From positions 1 through 64,000 of the forward strand of contig NZ_PYUI01000020.1 in NCBI RefSeq assembly GCF_003097355.1: a stretch of 64,000 nucleotides of DNA, given 5' to 3'. Numbering within the stretch: the stretch's first letter is position 1; the number at the start of each line of letters is the position of its first letter. The position numbers were made by a program, and so were the translations under genes. Below the pieces are notes generated by a model. The model was not told the origin of the DNA and ran no database searches. It saw nothing but the letters and a program-made list of their open reading frames with translations. Source of the DNA: Arthrobacter sp. H-02-3 (GTDB lineage Bacteria > Actinomycetota > Actinomycetes > Actinomycetales > Micrococcaceae). Shown here one piece after another: positions 7,185 to 16,631 of this stretch.

Positions 7185-8828
7185 TCAGCCCGCAGCCGCT
7201 GCTGCCCGCTTTCCCCCACCGGGGACCGCCGCAAGCAGATCACGCGTGTAGTCCGACTGCGGACGCGTGAAGATCGCCTCCGCCGGCCCCTGCTCGACCA
7301 CCCGGCCCTTGTTCAAAACCACGACGTGGTCGGAGATGCGCCGCACCACCGCCAAGTCATGAGAGATGAAGACATAGCTCGAACCGAAGTCCTGTTGCAG
7401 TGATTCCAGCAGATCAAGGATCTGCCCCTGGACTGATGCGTCGAGCGCCGATATCGGCTCATCAAGTACGACGACGTCCGGCCTCAGGACGAGTGCCCGG
7501 GCGATCGCCACGCGTTGCCGCTGGCCCCCGGAAAGCTCACGCGGTGGACGTTTCAGGAAGTCCTGGGGCAGCGCCACGGCATCGAGGATGTCGCTGACCG
7601 AGGCAAGCCGCTGTGTACGTTTCAGCTCCGAGAGAGCTTTCAGTGGTTCCTCGATGATCTGTCCTACTGTCAGTTTCGGGTCCAGGGACGCGAAGGGGTT
7701 CTGATACACCACCTGGATTGCCACACGGCGGTGGCGGAACTGGCGCTCCGACTTCTCCGTGTAGTCACGTCCGAGCAGGGTTATCCGCCCCGAGGTGGGC
7801 TGGATCAGGCGGGTCAGGAGTCGCGCAGTCGTCGACTTCCCCGACCCTGATTCTCCGACGATCGACAGGGTCGATCCCCGCGGCACGCTGAACGAGACAT
7901 CATTCACGGCCAGGAACGATGGGGATCCGACGTGGCCCGGGAACTCCTTCGCCAATCCCGAGACCTCAAGGACGATCTCTGCCGGATGCGCCGGGTCACT
8001 CCGAGGGACTCGGTCAGATACCTGTAGGGACGGCGCACTCGAGAGAAGATGCCTAGCGTAGTCGCTTCTGGGCGCGGCGATCACCGCTGCGGTCCGTCCG
8101 AACTCGACGACCTGTCCGTGGCGAAGCACGGCGATAGTGTCCGAGCGGTCGGACGCGACCGCCAGGTCATGGGTCACATGGACGATGGCCGTGCCGAGTT
8201 CACGCTGGAGCTCGTCCAGGAGGTCGAGCGTCCGTCGCTGGACGGTCACGTCAAGACCGGACGTCGGCTCATCGGCGATGATGACGCTGGGCGAGTTCGC
8301 AATGGCGATCGCAATCAGAACGCGCTGGCGCTGGCCCCCGGAGAGTTCGTGAGGGTAGGCCGAGACCTGCTTCCTTGCATCCGTGAATCCCACCCGCTCC
8401 AGAAGCTCGATGGTGCGCGGCTTCCACTGTTCCTTGGGAACGGTCCCGTGCAGACGGAAGACCTCTGCGATCTGGACGCCGACGCGCCGCAAGGGATTGA
8501 GCGACACCGTCGGATCTTGGGGAATGAGCGCGATGCGGCTGCCTCGAACGTCGCCCAGGGTTGCTGCCGGGGCCCCCAGGATGTCCGTGCCTTCAAGCTC
8601 GACTTTCCCACTCTCGACACGGGCGTTCTTCGCCAGCAGGCCGATGATCGCCTGGCCTGTCGTCGTCTTTCCCGACCCGGACTCGCCCACGATCGCGATC
8701 GTCTGGCCGGCCTCGACGTCGAATGAAACCCCGCGGACGGCATCAATCCGCGTGCCACGGGTCAGATAAGACACCGACAGGTCGGTCACCCGGAGCGCCG
8801 GATGAAGGGCAGCTACAGTTCCGGTCAT
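7185..8828 (-). CDS. Peptide-type ABC transporter, fused dual ATPase
   Basis: 547 residues from ATG 8828, which overlaps the permease stop (ATGA). Two ATPase domains lie in tandem, as in fused DppD-DppF or GsiA proteins. The first has Walker A GESGSGKTT, signature LSGGQRQRV and Walker B VIIADEP. The second has GESGSGKST, LSGGQRQRV and VVVLDEP. It powers import by the permeases and binding lipoprotein upstream. The neighbourhood suggests an organosulfur or peptide-like cargo. It is the last gene of the operon and converges with the LLM remnant. Confidence 0.88.
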   Translation of the reverse strand: MTGTVAALHPALRVTDLSVSYLTRGTRIDAVRGVSFDVEAGQTIAIVGESGSGKTTTGQAIIGLLAKNARVESGKVELEGTDILGAPAATLGDVRGSRIALIPQDPTVSLNPLRRVGVQIAEVFRLHGTVPKEQWKPRTIELLERVGFTDARKQVSAYPHELSGGQRQRVLIAIAIANSPSVIIADEPTSGLDVTVQRRTLDLLDELQRELGTAIVHVTHDLAVASDRSDTIAVLRHGQVVEFGRTAAVIAAPRSDYARHLLSSAPSLQVSDRVPRSDPAHPAEIVLEVSGLAKEFPGHVGSPSFLAVNDVSFSVPRGSTLSIVGESGSGKSTTARLLTRLIQPTSGRITLLGRDYTEKSERQFRHRRVAIQVVYQNPFASLDPKLTVGQIIEEPLKALSELKRTQRLASVSDILDAVALPQDFLKRPPRELSGGQRQRVAIARALVLRPDVVVLDEPISALDASVQGQILDLLESLQQDFGSSYVFISHDLAVVRRISDHVVVLNKGRVVEQGPAEAIFTRPQSDYTRDLLAAVPGGGKRAAAAAG

Positions 8829-9730
8829 TGGGCACTCTTCTCGCGGATAACGTGTCCGATCGTGTTGAACGAGATGACGACGAGCACGATCGCAAGGCCG
8901 GGGAACAGGGTCATCCAGAATCCAGAGCCGAGGAAGTCGCGCCCTTCGGACACGAGCAAACCCCATTCCGGGTTGGGCGGTTGGGCACCGAAGCCGAGGA
9001 AGGACAGGGAGGCGATCCAGAGGATGGCCATCCCTAGTTGCAGGGCGACGAGCGCAAGAGCGCTGTTCAACGAGTTCGGAAGGATATGCCGGCCCAGGAT
9101 CGACCAGTATCCGACGCCGCCGCTCACGGCCGCTTCGACGTACTGGCTGGCCGACACCCGGAGCACTTCCGATCGGATCAGGCGCGCGAACGTCGCCACC
9201 GATGACAGGCCGACGGCTATGGCCGCATTCGTCGTGCTGAATCCAAGGACAACCACCACCGTGACCGCGAGCAGAAAAGCGGGGATTGAGAGCAGGACGT
9301 CGACAAGACGCATCAGCAGGCTGTCCGTGATACCCCGGGCGGATCCCGCTACCAGACCAATAAACGATCCGAGGACAAGACCCACAGCAACCGCGATGAC
9401 AGCCCCAGTCAGTGACTCCCGGGTACCATGGATGACACGGCTAAGGAGGTCACGGCCCAAATAGTCCGTGCCGAAAAGGTGTGCAGCCGAGGGCGCCTCA
9501 AGTTTCTGCGCCGGAACGGCGAGATTCGGGTCGACTGCGGTGAAGAGGCTTGGCAGAATCGCCCACAGAAGCACGATCGCCAGAACCGCGATGGCCGGGA
9601 CCACACGGATAGCGGTGGCCACGCTAAGGCGCCGGCTCCAGCGCGGCAATGCCCGGAGCGCCGCTTCCCTTCCGAAAATGGTACGGCCATCCACCGCAGC
9701 AGTATTCAGCTGAAAGTTCTCTGAGGTCAT
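8825..9730 (-). CDS. Peptide-type ABC transporter permease (DppC-like)
   Basis: 301 residues; ATG 9730 overlaps the previous stop. After a polar 45-residue N-terminus there is a first membrane helix, the FGTDYLGRDLLSRVIHG motif typical of DppC/OppC, then further membrane segments and an EAA-type loop in the ASQYVEAAVSGGVGYW region. It pairs with the DppB-like protein to form the channel. A longer in-frame extension upstream overlaps the dppB-like gene and was rejected. Confidence 0.88.
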   Translation of the reverse strand: MTSENFQLNTAAVDGRTIFGREAALRALPRWSRRLSVATAIRVVPAIAVLAIVLLWAILPSLFTAVDPNLAVPAQKLEAPSAAHLFGTDYLGRDLLSRVIHGTRESLTGAVIAVAVGLVLGSFIGLVAGSARGITDSLLMRLVDVLLSIPAFLLAVTVVVVLGFSTTNAAIAVGLSSVATFARLIRSEVLRVSASQYVEAAVSGGVGYWSILGRHILPNSLNSALALVALQLGMAILWIASLSFLGFGAQPPNPEWGLLVSEGRDFLGSGFWMTLFPGLAIVLVVISFNTIGHVIREKSAQ

Positions 9731-10713
9731 GATGTCGCCTTTGCAGGGGTGAGTGAGGCCCGTCGTTTGAGTCGTATCGGTGCCCCGCCCAGACGGATTC
9801 GGGGATCGATGACGGGGTACAGCAGGTCGATGACAAGGTTGACAGCCACATAGAGGGCCGAGATCAGCAGCACCACAGCCTGGATGACCGGGAGATCCTG
9901 CGCCGCAACGGCGCCCTCCGTGATTCTCCCCAGACCGTCCCGCGAGAAGACCGTTTCGATGACGATTGATCCGGCGAGGAGTTCGCCGAAGGTGAGCCCC
10001 AGCAGGGTCAGCCATGGAAGAATCGCGTTGCGGATGACGTGATGCCAGAAAGTGAATCCGCTGCCGGCGCCTTTGGCCAGGACGACGTCGACGAAGGCGT
10101 CTCCCTTAGTCTGTTCCAAGGATGCAAGGAGCACCTGGGCAAGGCTGGGAGAGATTCCGATCCCCAGCGTCAGCGCCGGCCCGATGAGGCCTTCGAAGCT
10201 GCCGTCGTCCACTGCCGGGACCAGGTTGAGGTTGAACGCAAAGATCTGGATGAAGAAGATGCCGAGAAGGAAGGTCGGCACCGCGGCGAAGAGCGGGGGA
10301 ATGCCCTGAAGGAAGTGTTTCAGCGAGGGGAACCGCGCATAGGATGCGGCCACTGCAAGGGCGCCGCCAAGGACGAGGCCCACGATCAGGCCTGCAATGC
10401 TGAGCTGGACGGTCGGCGGAAGCGCCGCGGCAATCATCGAACGGACGGGCGTTCCACGTACCAATGAGAACCCGAGATCACCCGAGAATATACCTGCCAG
10501 GCGCACGAAATACTGCAGGATGATCGGTTTGTCGAGGCCGTAGTACTCCCGCAGACGCACACCGTCCGCTTCGGTGAGGCCGCTGTCCGGGGCGTTAATG
10601 CGAATGGAGATCGGGTCGCTCGGCAACACGGAGAGAAAGATGAATGCGACTGTGTAAGCAGCCCAGAGCACCGCGATCGCCTGGAATACACGTGCGGCGA
10701 TATATCTGGCCAT
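9727..10713 (-). CDS. Peptide-type ABC transporter permease (DppB-like)
   Basis: 328 residues from ATG 10713. The N-terminal helix (ARVFQAIAVLWAAYTVAFIFLSVLPSDP) and the LREYYGLDKPIILQYF segment are classic DppB/OppB features. Further membrane helices and the EAA-like loop (DAFVDVVLAKGAGSGFTFWHHV) follow, with GSIVIETVFSRDGLGR near the C-terminus. It sits 54 bp after the binding-protein gene and overlaps the next permease gene. Confidence 0.88.
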   Translation of the reverse strand: MARYIAARVFQAIAVLWAAYTVAFIFLSVLPSDPISIRINAPDSGLTEADGVRLREYYGLDKPIILQYFVRLAGIFSGDLGFSLVRGTPVRSMIAAALPPTVQLSIAGLIVGLVLGGALAVAASYARFPSLKHFLQGIPPLFAAVPTFLLGIFFIQIFAFNLNLVPAVDDGSFEGLIGPALTLGIGISPSLAQVLLASLEQTKGDAFVDVVLAKGAGSGFTFWHHVIRNAILPWLTLLGLTFGELLAGSIVIETVFSRDGLGRITEGAVAAQDLPVIQAVVLLISALYVAVNLVIDLLYPVIDPRIRLGGAPIRLKRRASLTPAKATS

Positions 10714-10767
10714 GAAATCCTCGATTCGGTGAGGGGGACGGGAACGCCCCGTCCCCCCGGTACAGTG

Positions 10768-12381
10768 CTACTTGCTGAGCCAGGTGTCGTAGAGCTCGGC
10801 CCGGGCGACCGGTTCGGTTGCGAAACCGTTGACCGTCTTCGCTAGGGCGAAGACCTGCGTCTCGTCATACAGCGGGATTTCAAGCGCATGCTCCAGGAGG
10901 TACTTCTGGATATCGGTCACGATCTTCTGCCTGGCATCCGGAGTACCGGCTTCCGCCTGGCTCTGAAGCAGCTTGTCGAGCTCAGGATTGGCAACCTTGT
11001 TGGCGAAGCCATACTCCGAACCAAACGCTGTGCGGAGCACGTCAGCGTCAGCACGGGACCACTGGGTCTGGTTGAACGCGGTGTCGGCACTCAGGATCTT
11101 CGTGCTGTACGTTCCGCTGTCCACCTCTTTGACGGTCAGCTGGACTCCGACTTTTCCCCACTCCTGCGAGAGCAGCTGCAGTAGCTTTTTGGAGGTCTGG
11201 TAGTAGGGAGCCACGTAGATAGTGAATCCGAGGGTGTTTCCGTCCTTCTGGAGGAAGCCGTCCGATCCCTTCGTGAATCCCGCGTCGGCCAGCAGCTTCT
11301 CCGCTTTGGCCTGATCGTACTGCAGGTAGGAGGACTGATCCGTGAAGTTGTGGTCGGCCTGCGGTAGCACCGACTTCGCAACTCCATAGCTGTCCGAGAG
11401 CACAGTGTCACGAAGCTCCTGGCGGTTCGTGGCGGCCTGCAGGGCGAGCCTGACGTTCTCGTTGTCGACGAACTTTGAGTTCAGATTGATCCCCAAGTGG
11501 TTCACTTCACCCTGCACGCTGTACGAGTTGACGGTGATTCCCGCTGACTTCAGCGCTGCCTCATCAGTCGGGAGGATGTTGCGGGCAATCTGTGCCTGGC
11601 CGGATTTCACGGACCCCATGCGGACGCTGTCTTCGGCAACCGTCTTGTAAACGATTTCTTTAAGGTATGCCTTGCCCTGATGCGCGAAGCCTTGCGGCGC
11701 CCAGTCATAGTCATCACGACGTTCAAGGGTGATGGTCGTGTTATTCGCATCGTGTGACTTGACCTTGAATGGACCCGAGCCGACGAGATTGTCGAGTTGG
11801 CCCTGCGCATTCCAGTCCTTTTCGAGGGTGGACTTGGCCACGATGCCTGATCGGTAGATCGAGGTGACCTGCAGGAAACCTGCGTCTGGTTTGCTCAAGG
11901 TGATTGAGACCGTGCTCGGATCCACGACGGTGGACTTCACGTAGCCCGTGAAGAACGAGTCCGCTGCTATTCCCTTCGCTTTGTCGCCCAGACCGTGCTG
12001 GTCGTAGTTGTCCTTCACGACCTGTGCGTCCAGCTGGGTACCGTCGCTGAAGGTGACTCCCTTGCGGAGGTGAAAAGTGTAGGTCAGTCCGTCGCTGCTG
12101 ACGTCCCAGGAGGAGGCGAGCCATGGCTCGATCTTCCCCGTTTTTGCGTCCTGGTAGGTCAGCCTGTCCACGAGCTGGGGCACTACGTTGCTGTTGGACC
12201 AGAGTGTGTTCGTGACGTTGAATGCGGTGTACGCCACCGGGTCAAGGAAGGTGAGAGTCCCGCCATAGCGCGAATTACTGGAGTCGCTCGAGGTGCCGGC
12301 CGAGACGGACGCGGCACAGCCGGTCGCGCTCAGCGCCAGGATGGCTGCAGCCGCGATAGCGGCTTTTTTACGGATCAACAA
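10768..12381 (-). CDS. ABC transporter substrate-binding lipoprotein, family 5
   Basis: 537 residues from ATG 12381. A lipoprotein signal is clear: basic start, hydrophobic core and lipobox LSATGC with the modified Cys at about residue 22. The mature part has the SBP_bac_5 fold, with LTYTFHLRKGVTFSDG and the closing YDTWLS-type C-terminus. It captures the cargo outside the membrane and delivers it to the two permeases. First gene of the transporter operon; phased repeats lie upstream. Compared with the other binding protein here (40263-41966) it has a normal lipobox. Confidence 0.88.
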   Translation of the reverse strand: MLIRKKAAIAAAAILALSATGCAASVSAGTSSDSSNSRYGGTLTFLDPVAYTAFNVTNTLWSNSNVVPQLVDRLTYQDAKTGKIEPWLASSWDVSSDGLTYTFHLRKGVTFSDGTQLDAQVVKDNYDQHGLGDKAKGIAADSFFTGYVKSTVVDPSTVSITLSKPDAGFLQVTSIYRSGIVAKSTLEKDWNAQGQLDNLVGSGPFKVKSHDANNTTITLERRDDYDWAPQGFAHQGKAYLKEIVYKTVAEDSVRMGSVKSGQAQIARNILPTDEAALKSAGITVNSYSVQGEVNHLGINLNSKFVDNENVRLALQAATNRQELRDTVLSDSYGVAKSVLPQADHNFTDQSSYLQYDQAKAEKLLADAGFTKGSDGFLQKDGNTLGFTIYVAPYYQTSKKLLQLLSQEWGKVGVQLTVKEVDSGTYSTKILSADTAFNQTQWSRADADVLRTAFGSEYGFANKVANPELDKLLQSQAEAGTPDARQKIVTDIQKYLLEHALEIPLYDETQVFALAKTVNGFATEPVARAELYDTWLSK

Positions 12382-12493
12382 TGGTGCTCCTCGTAGTGCT
12401 GAGTTGGTTGGAGGGGTCCGGCTTCGACTCGCTGTGGTCGGTATCCCGGGGATCTAACGAAAGTAGCTCCGCACGCCATCTGCACTAAATTCC

Positions 12494-12562
12494 GTGACAC
12501 CGTGTGCACCGCCGTGACACCAGATGGATTGTCGTGACACAAAAAGGCATTCTCATGACGCC
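12494..12562. promoter_or_regulatory. Phased direct repeats upstream of the ABC operon
   Basis: GTGACAC occurs at 12494, 12514 and 12534, exactly 20 bp apart, followed by the related ATGACGCC at 12555. Units two and four also share GACxCCAGA. The array lies in the 205-bp gap between the binding-protein gene and the upstream monooxygenase gene. Two-helical-turn spacing is what one expects for a cooperatively binding activator or repressor. The binding protein is unknown. Confidence 0.55.
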
Positions 12563-12586
12563 AGACGGCAGCGTTAAGGCGTGCTG

Positions 12587-13813
12587 CTAAGCCTGGGCCC
12601 AGATGCTGCCGGGGAGCGTTCCGTTGACGATGAAGTCGCCGACTATCGAGTCCTTGTAGACAACAGGGTTGTGGGAGGCCAGGGTACGGGCGTTTCTCCA
12701 GTGGCGGTCCAGGTTGAGCTCTGCGCTGACGGCAGATGAGCCGCCAAGATCAAAGAGCCTCGTCGCTGCCCGGCTGACGTCGTCAATGATCTGGACCTGC
12801 GCTTGTGATGTGAAAAGGTAACAGCGCGAGTAGGTCTCTGCCTCGTCGTCGTGTCCGAGGTGTTCGTTGGCTTCTTCCAGCCGTTCGGCGGCGGCCGAGG
12901 TGAGGAGGTCTGCCGTCACGGCGCGCCGCGCCAGGTCACCGACGACGCCGAGGAGCAGCTGATCGTGGCGCGGCTGTTCGTTGAGGCCGTGCATCGAGGT
13001 CCGGGTCCGCCGGACCAGAACCTGGACGGCGTCGTCGCGGATGCGTCTAGCAATGCCCGCCAGAGTGGCAAGGTGGATGATCTGGACGAAGCTCTGGTGC
13101 TGCCGCGTGCCTGGGCCGAGGCGAAAGACACCAATGTCATCGACCGGAGCGTCGTGGTAAAGCGTGGTTCCGCTGGCGGAAAGGCGCTGACCGAATCCAT
13201 CCCAGTCGTCCAGGCGCTCGACAAGGGGGCTTTCCGTAGACACGATCGCCCAGTACAAATCCCCGTCAGGGCCGACCACGCTGGTGCGGACGGCATCGGC
13301 GTGAAGCGTGCCGCTGGAATAGATTTTCGTGCCCCGGACAGTCCAGCCGGCCTGCGTCCGTGTGATGCTCGCCTGCGGCACCGCGGCTGGTCCGGGTGCC
13401 GGCTCCGTCTGTCCGTTTCCGAAAATTTTGCCGGATCCGATTTCGTTGAACCAGTGGCTCCGTTCAGGCCCCTGCGGCATCTGCCGGAGGATTTCGACGA
13501 AGGAGAAATGACCGCGCAGGATATTGGGAACATTCGCGTCGGCCGCCCCGAGATCGGCAATCAGCTCGAAAAAATCGGGAAGGGACACATCCAGACCGCC
13601 GTGTTCCTCAGGCACCCGTAATCGGGTGAACCCGGCATTGGCCAGGGCACGGACCTCCTCGAACGGGTGACGCCGCTCCCGGTCACGGTCGGCGGCGCCA
13701 GCGGCGATGCGCTCGAATACGTCCGCGAACCGGTCACGGAGGTCCACGACGCGCGGCGACCGTGTCCGATTGAGGGCCTCATGGCGGCGGATTGGCTGCT
13801 GTGTATCGGTCAT
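12587..13813 (-). CDS. DszC/SfnB-like flavin monooxygenase (acyl-CoA dehydrogenase fold)
   Basis: 408 residues from ATG 13813 (an upstream in-frame ATG at 13966 adds 51 unrelated residues). It has the acyl-CoA dehydrogenase architecture: N-terminal helical domain (HPFEEVRALANAGFTRLRVPEEHGG), middle beta domain (GWTVRGTKIYSSGTLHADAV) and C-terminal four-helix domain ending in LDRHWRNARTLASHNP. This last motif is characteristic of the DszC/SfnB group, which hydroxylates or oxygenates organosulfur compounds with FMNH2 rather than dehydrogenating acyl-CoA. It lies between an LLM gene and the ABC importer. Confidence 0.8.
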   Translation of the reverse strand: MTDTQQPIRRHEALNRTRSPRVVDLRDRFADVFERIAAGAADRDRERRHPFEEVRALANAGFTRLRVPEEHGGLDVSLPDFFELIADLGAADANVPNILRGHFSFVEILRQMPQGPERSHWFNEIGSGKIFGNGQTEPAPGPAAVPQASITRTQAGWTVRGTKIYSSGTLHADAVRTSVVGPDGDLYWAIVSTESPLVERLDDWDGFGQRLSASGTTLYHDAPVDDIGVFRLGPGTRQHQSFVQIIHLATLAGIARRIRDDAVQVLVRRTRTSMHGLNEQPRHDQLLLGVVGDLARRAVTADLLTSAAAERLEEANEHLGHDDEAETYSRCYLFTSQAQVQIIDDVSRAATRLFDLGGSSAVSAELNLDRHWRNARTLASHNPVVYKDSIVGDFIVNGTLPGSIWAQA

Positions 13814-13943
13814 GTGCTCTCGTTTCAGTTGGGCCAGACACCCTGAGATCACGGATGGATCCGGGATATTTGGTTCTCGGAATGAAGCCGGCCAGCAGGG
13901 GCCGCCTTGCTTGGCACATCGCTCCGTCAAGAGCTGAGCTGCT

Positions 13944-15074
13944 TCAGCGGAGCCAGGAGTCAGCAAGGAGCGCGTACGAATGTGCCCGGTCTTCGTGATC
14001 GTGCGCGATGGTGGTGATCAGCAGTTCGTCGGCTGCGGTCACCCGCTGAATGGTTTCAAGCTGTGCGACGACGGTGTCAGGGCTGCCGACGAAGCGCGTG
14101 TCCAGCCGGTCCTGAACAAGGCTCAGCGCCGCCGGATCGAGCGGATCGGCGAGTGCCTCCTCCGGGGACGGGTACTCGATGGTTCCTTCGCCGGTTCGAA
14201 CGGAGTGCACCCATTGACTGAAGCCCTCCGCCAGATAATTGGCGCGGCTGTCGGTTTCCGCGACGAGCACGTCCGCTGAAACGATGACATGCGGTCTCGG
14301 CAGCCGCCCCGGAACAAAATGCGCCCGGTATTCTGCCACGGAGTCGAGTACCGTGCTCGGTGTCGAGTGATGGTTCGCGCCGAAGGGCAGACCGAGTCTG
14401 CCCGCAACACGGGCGCTCTCCCCCGCACTCGAACCATGAATCCAGACATCAGTGCTGGAACCCCGTGCGGGCAACACCGGCACAAGTTCCCCGTCCGGGT
14501 CACGGTAGCTGCCGTCGAGGCATGCCAGGATCGTCCGCACTGCCTCTGCGAAGGGTTGCTCCGACTGCCGGTCAATCAGCCGTGAGAGCAGACCGAACCG
14601 GCCCCGGCCCGGTGCGACGTTCACGGGTGCAGGCAGGTAAAGGCCGCCGACTGTTCGAGCCTCCCGCTGTGCGGGCGGGATGCCCGGCTTCGTTGGCACC
14701 GCCCCGACAAGTACTGGTTGGCTCGTTGATACTCCGCCTGTCCGCCCTAGTCCCAGATCCACGCGGCCGTCGAAAAGCGTGGCCACGGTGCCGACCGCCT
14801 CGGCGATCTGAACCGGGGAGTAGTGCCCAACAAGGGTCGCGGCGGTTCCGACCCGGATGCGGTCGGTGGCTGCGGCCAGAATGCCGAGGAAGGACAGGGG
14901 CGCCGAACCCGCGAGGCCTGGGTTCAGGTGATGCTCAGCCAGCCAGTAACGTTTGTACCCGGACCGTTCCGCTTGTCGGGCGAGGTCGAGACTGTTGCTG
15001 AGCGCCGTTGTCGCATCCGAGCCAGTCGAAATCGGCACGAGGTCGAGAACTGCCAGGGGCACTCGTTTACTCAT
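13944..15074 (-). CDS. Luciferase-like monooxygenase, group 1 (MsnO8-like)
   Basis: 376 residues from ATG 15074 with a strong GGAGG ribosome binding site. The opening VPLAVLDLVPISTGSDATTAL and the YWLAEHH motif are typical of the luciferase-family oxidoreductase group 1 class. IRVGTAATLVGHYSPVQIAEA and the DLGLGRT segment follow. Such enzymes use FMNH2 and O2. Its neighbours (DszC-like enzyme, importer, AhpD-like protein) suggest a role in sulfur or xenobiotic metabolism; the substrate is not known. Confidence 0.83.
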   Translation of the reverse strand: MSKRVPLAVLDLVPISTGSDATTALSNSLDLARQAERSGYKRYWLAEHHLNPGLAGSAPLSFLGILAAATDRIRVGTAATLVGHYSPVQIAEAVGTVATLFDGRVDLGLGRTGGVSTSQPVLVGAVPTKPGIPPAQREARTVGGLYLPAPVNVAPGRGRFGLLSRLIDRQSEQPFAEAVRTILACLDGSYRDPDGELVPVLPARGSSTDVWIHGSSAGESARVAGRLGLPFGANHHSTPSTVLDSVAEYRAHFVPGRLPRPHVIVSADVLVAETDSRANYLAEGFSQWVHSVRTGEGTIEYPSPEEALADPLDPAALSLVQDRLDTRFVGSPDTVVAQLETIQRVTAADELLITTIAHDHEDRAHSYALLADSWLR

Positions 15075-15128
15075 TTTCGTTTCCTCCGGTCTGCAGCGCT
15101 GTATGGGGCACACGGCCTGGACTTTGGC

Positions 15129-15473
15129 TCAATGCTCGTGCGCCGCGCCGCTGAGCTTGAACGCGAGCCGTCCGTGCGCGAAGCCGCCGCCCGCACGGAT
15201 TGCCGTCGCGACCCATGCCGTCTCGGCCAGTTCCACATCGGAGGCGCCTGCCTTCAGCGCCTTTTGGCTATGGGCATCGATGCAATACACACATTGCGTC
15301 GAGATCCCGACGGCCAGAGCGATTAGCTCACGGTATTTGATGGGGATCTCACGACCTGCTTCCTGGAACACGGCCTCATCAAATGCCGCGAACTTCTCCA
15401 GAATGTCGGGGGTGTTCTTCTTGTAGACCCTGGTGAAGCTCTTGTCTTTTTCACGGTCAAAAAATTCGCTCAT
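15129..15473 (-). CDS. AhpD-like carboxymuconolactone decarboxylase-family protein
   Basis: 114 residues from ATG 15473. It carries the AhpD core with the redox pair CVYCIDAH (about residues 57-64), preceded by KYRELIALAVGISTQ. AhpD-type proteins are small all-helical oligomers acting as peroxidases or disulfide reductants. Here it may remove peroxide leaking from the flavin monooxygenases; that is inference. It is the first gene of the left sulfur set, 54 bp before the LLM. Confidence 0.85.
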   Translation of the reverse strand: MSEFFDREKDKSFTRVYKKNTPDILEKFAAFDEAVFQEAGREIPIKYRELIALAVGISTQCVYCIDAHSQKALKAGASDVELAETAWVATAIRAGGGFAHGRLAFKLSGAAHEH

Positions 15474-15904
15474 GACCAGTAATACTTGCACCTGGCCGAA
15501 CCTGAAGACTCGCCCTATGACCCGGCATTACCTTTCGAGTAGAACCATCAAGAAAGATAAAGATTATGAAGGTGCGGGAGGCAGATCCGGAAGGGTTTGG
15601 ATATTGCTGGTTGACTGCTCCGGGAGGAAGGCCACGATCTCCATAACCGCCGCACCCTGCTCACAGGCCACCCTGCGCCTGCCCCGGAACGCATCGGACG
15701 CCCCCCAATTCTTAAGAAAATTAACGTAATTGAGGAGAGGTACATAAAGCGCATTGCCAGTTCTCAGATGAAGGCCAAAGCTTTTCCCATGTCACCATCA
15801 GTCAACGCAGGAATTCAATGGCCTCTAGGACTTTCCTCCAAGAGAAATCAGGTCACGCTCATTGAATTACCCGAAGCCGGTGAGGATTACCATGTCCATT
15901 AGAG
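15474..15904. other. AT-richer intergenic region, probable promoter of the AhpD-LLM set
   Basis: No gene is supported. The stretch is richer in A+T than its surroundings, especially near 15535-15570 and 15700-15740. Read on the minus strand, a TTGATG with TAATGC 15 bases later and a TATTAC closer to the gene are possible promoter elements. None is strong enough to fix a start point. Confidence 0.35.
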
Positions 15905-16334
15905 TCACGGAACGGACCGAATCCGGCCACCACGATCCTTGAAACGCACATCAGAATCCAGGGCAACAAGATGAACGCGGTTGAGAATTTTCCGCTGCTG
16001 TTCGGCGGCGTCTGCGAGGGGTTCACCGAAGGCGCAAAGATATCCGCCGCGGCGGCCCCGACGTCCCAAGCCGTCTCGGATGAACCGCCCAAGGAGACCC
16101 CGGGCGACGTGCCGCCGAACGGCAGCAACCTGGATGAGAAGTCCTGGAATGATGGAACTCCCCCGTTCCAGTCGAACGGATCACCACCTTCGAGGCGCGA
16201 CAGACAATTTGGATGTACTCCTCGGTCCGCCGGTAGCGTTCGTCTTTGGCCAGATAGTCTCCCTCGCAGGCCTGATCTGCCTGGCTGCCGTCGGTGATCA
16301 AATGCACCGTCAGGCGCCCCTGTGAGAAATTCAA
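15905..16334 (-). pseudogene. SsuD-like alkanesulfonate monooxygenase fragment
   Basis: The minus strand reads GRLTVHLITDGSQADQACEG, then DYLAKDERYRRTEEYIQI, and continues after a frameshift near 16185 with the FEDF-like SFQDFSSRLLPFGG and VSLGGSSETAWDVGAAAADIFA. This is the central part of the SsuD/methanesulfonate monooxygenase family. Both ends are missing and the downstream part is further eroded. SsuD releases sulfite from sulfonates with FMNH2; this copy is dead. It lies beside the cysteine synthase gene. Confidence 0.7.
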
Positions 16335-16391
16335 TGAGCAAAGTGTGCTCCTTGGCTTAGGGTGATCCTGAGGCGGCTTGTGTGGCGCTTG

Positions 16392-16515
16392 TTAGCGCCG
16401 GAGGATTCGTTGGGCCAGCCAGGTGCCGGCCAGCTGAAGAACCTGGACCCTGAAGATGAGCACGAAGGCATAGCCAAGGATGAGCGGGGACAGCGACTCG
16501 GGGATCACGCCGGAC
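16392..16515 (-). pseudogene. Possible C-terminal fragment of a membrane permease
   Basis: A minus-strand frame reads PESLSPLILGYAFVLIFRVQ then VLQLAGTWLAQRILRR and stops at TAA 16392-16394. One hydrophobic helix followed by a basic tail resembles the end of MetI- or SsuC-type ABC permeases. No start or upstream part is visible. The identification is tentative; it would fit the sulfur neighbourhood. Confidence 0.3.
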
Positions 16516-16631
16516 CAGAGGATATGCAGCCGGCCGGTGTCTCGGCACTCGTGACTCGTTACTCGTTACTCAGCCGGAATGGCCGGCGCGGCCTGAAGGC
16601 GCTACCGAATATTCTTGATTTTTAGGCGAGG

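Noticed and set aside
15971..16297. Plus-strand frame of 108 codons
   Set aside because: The opposite strand reads as a frameshifted SsuD-like monooxygenase, so this frame is antisense to a pseudogene.
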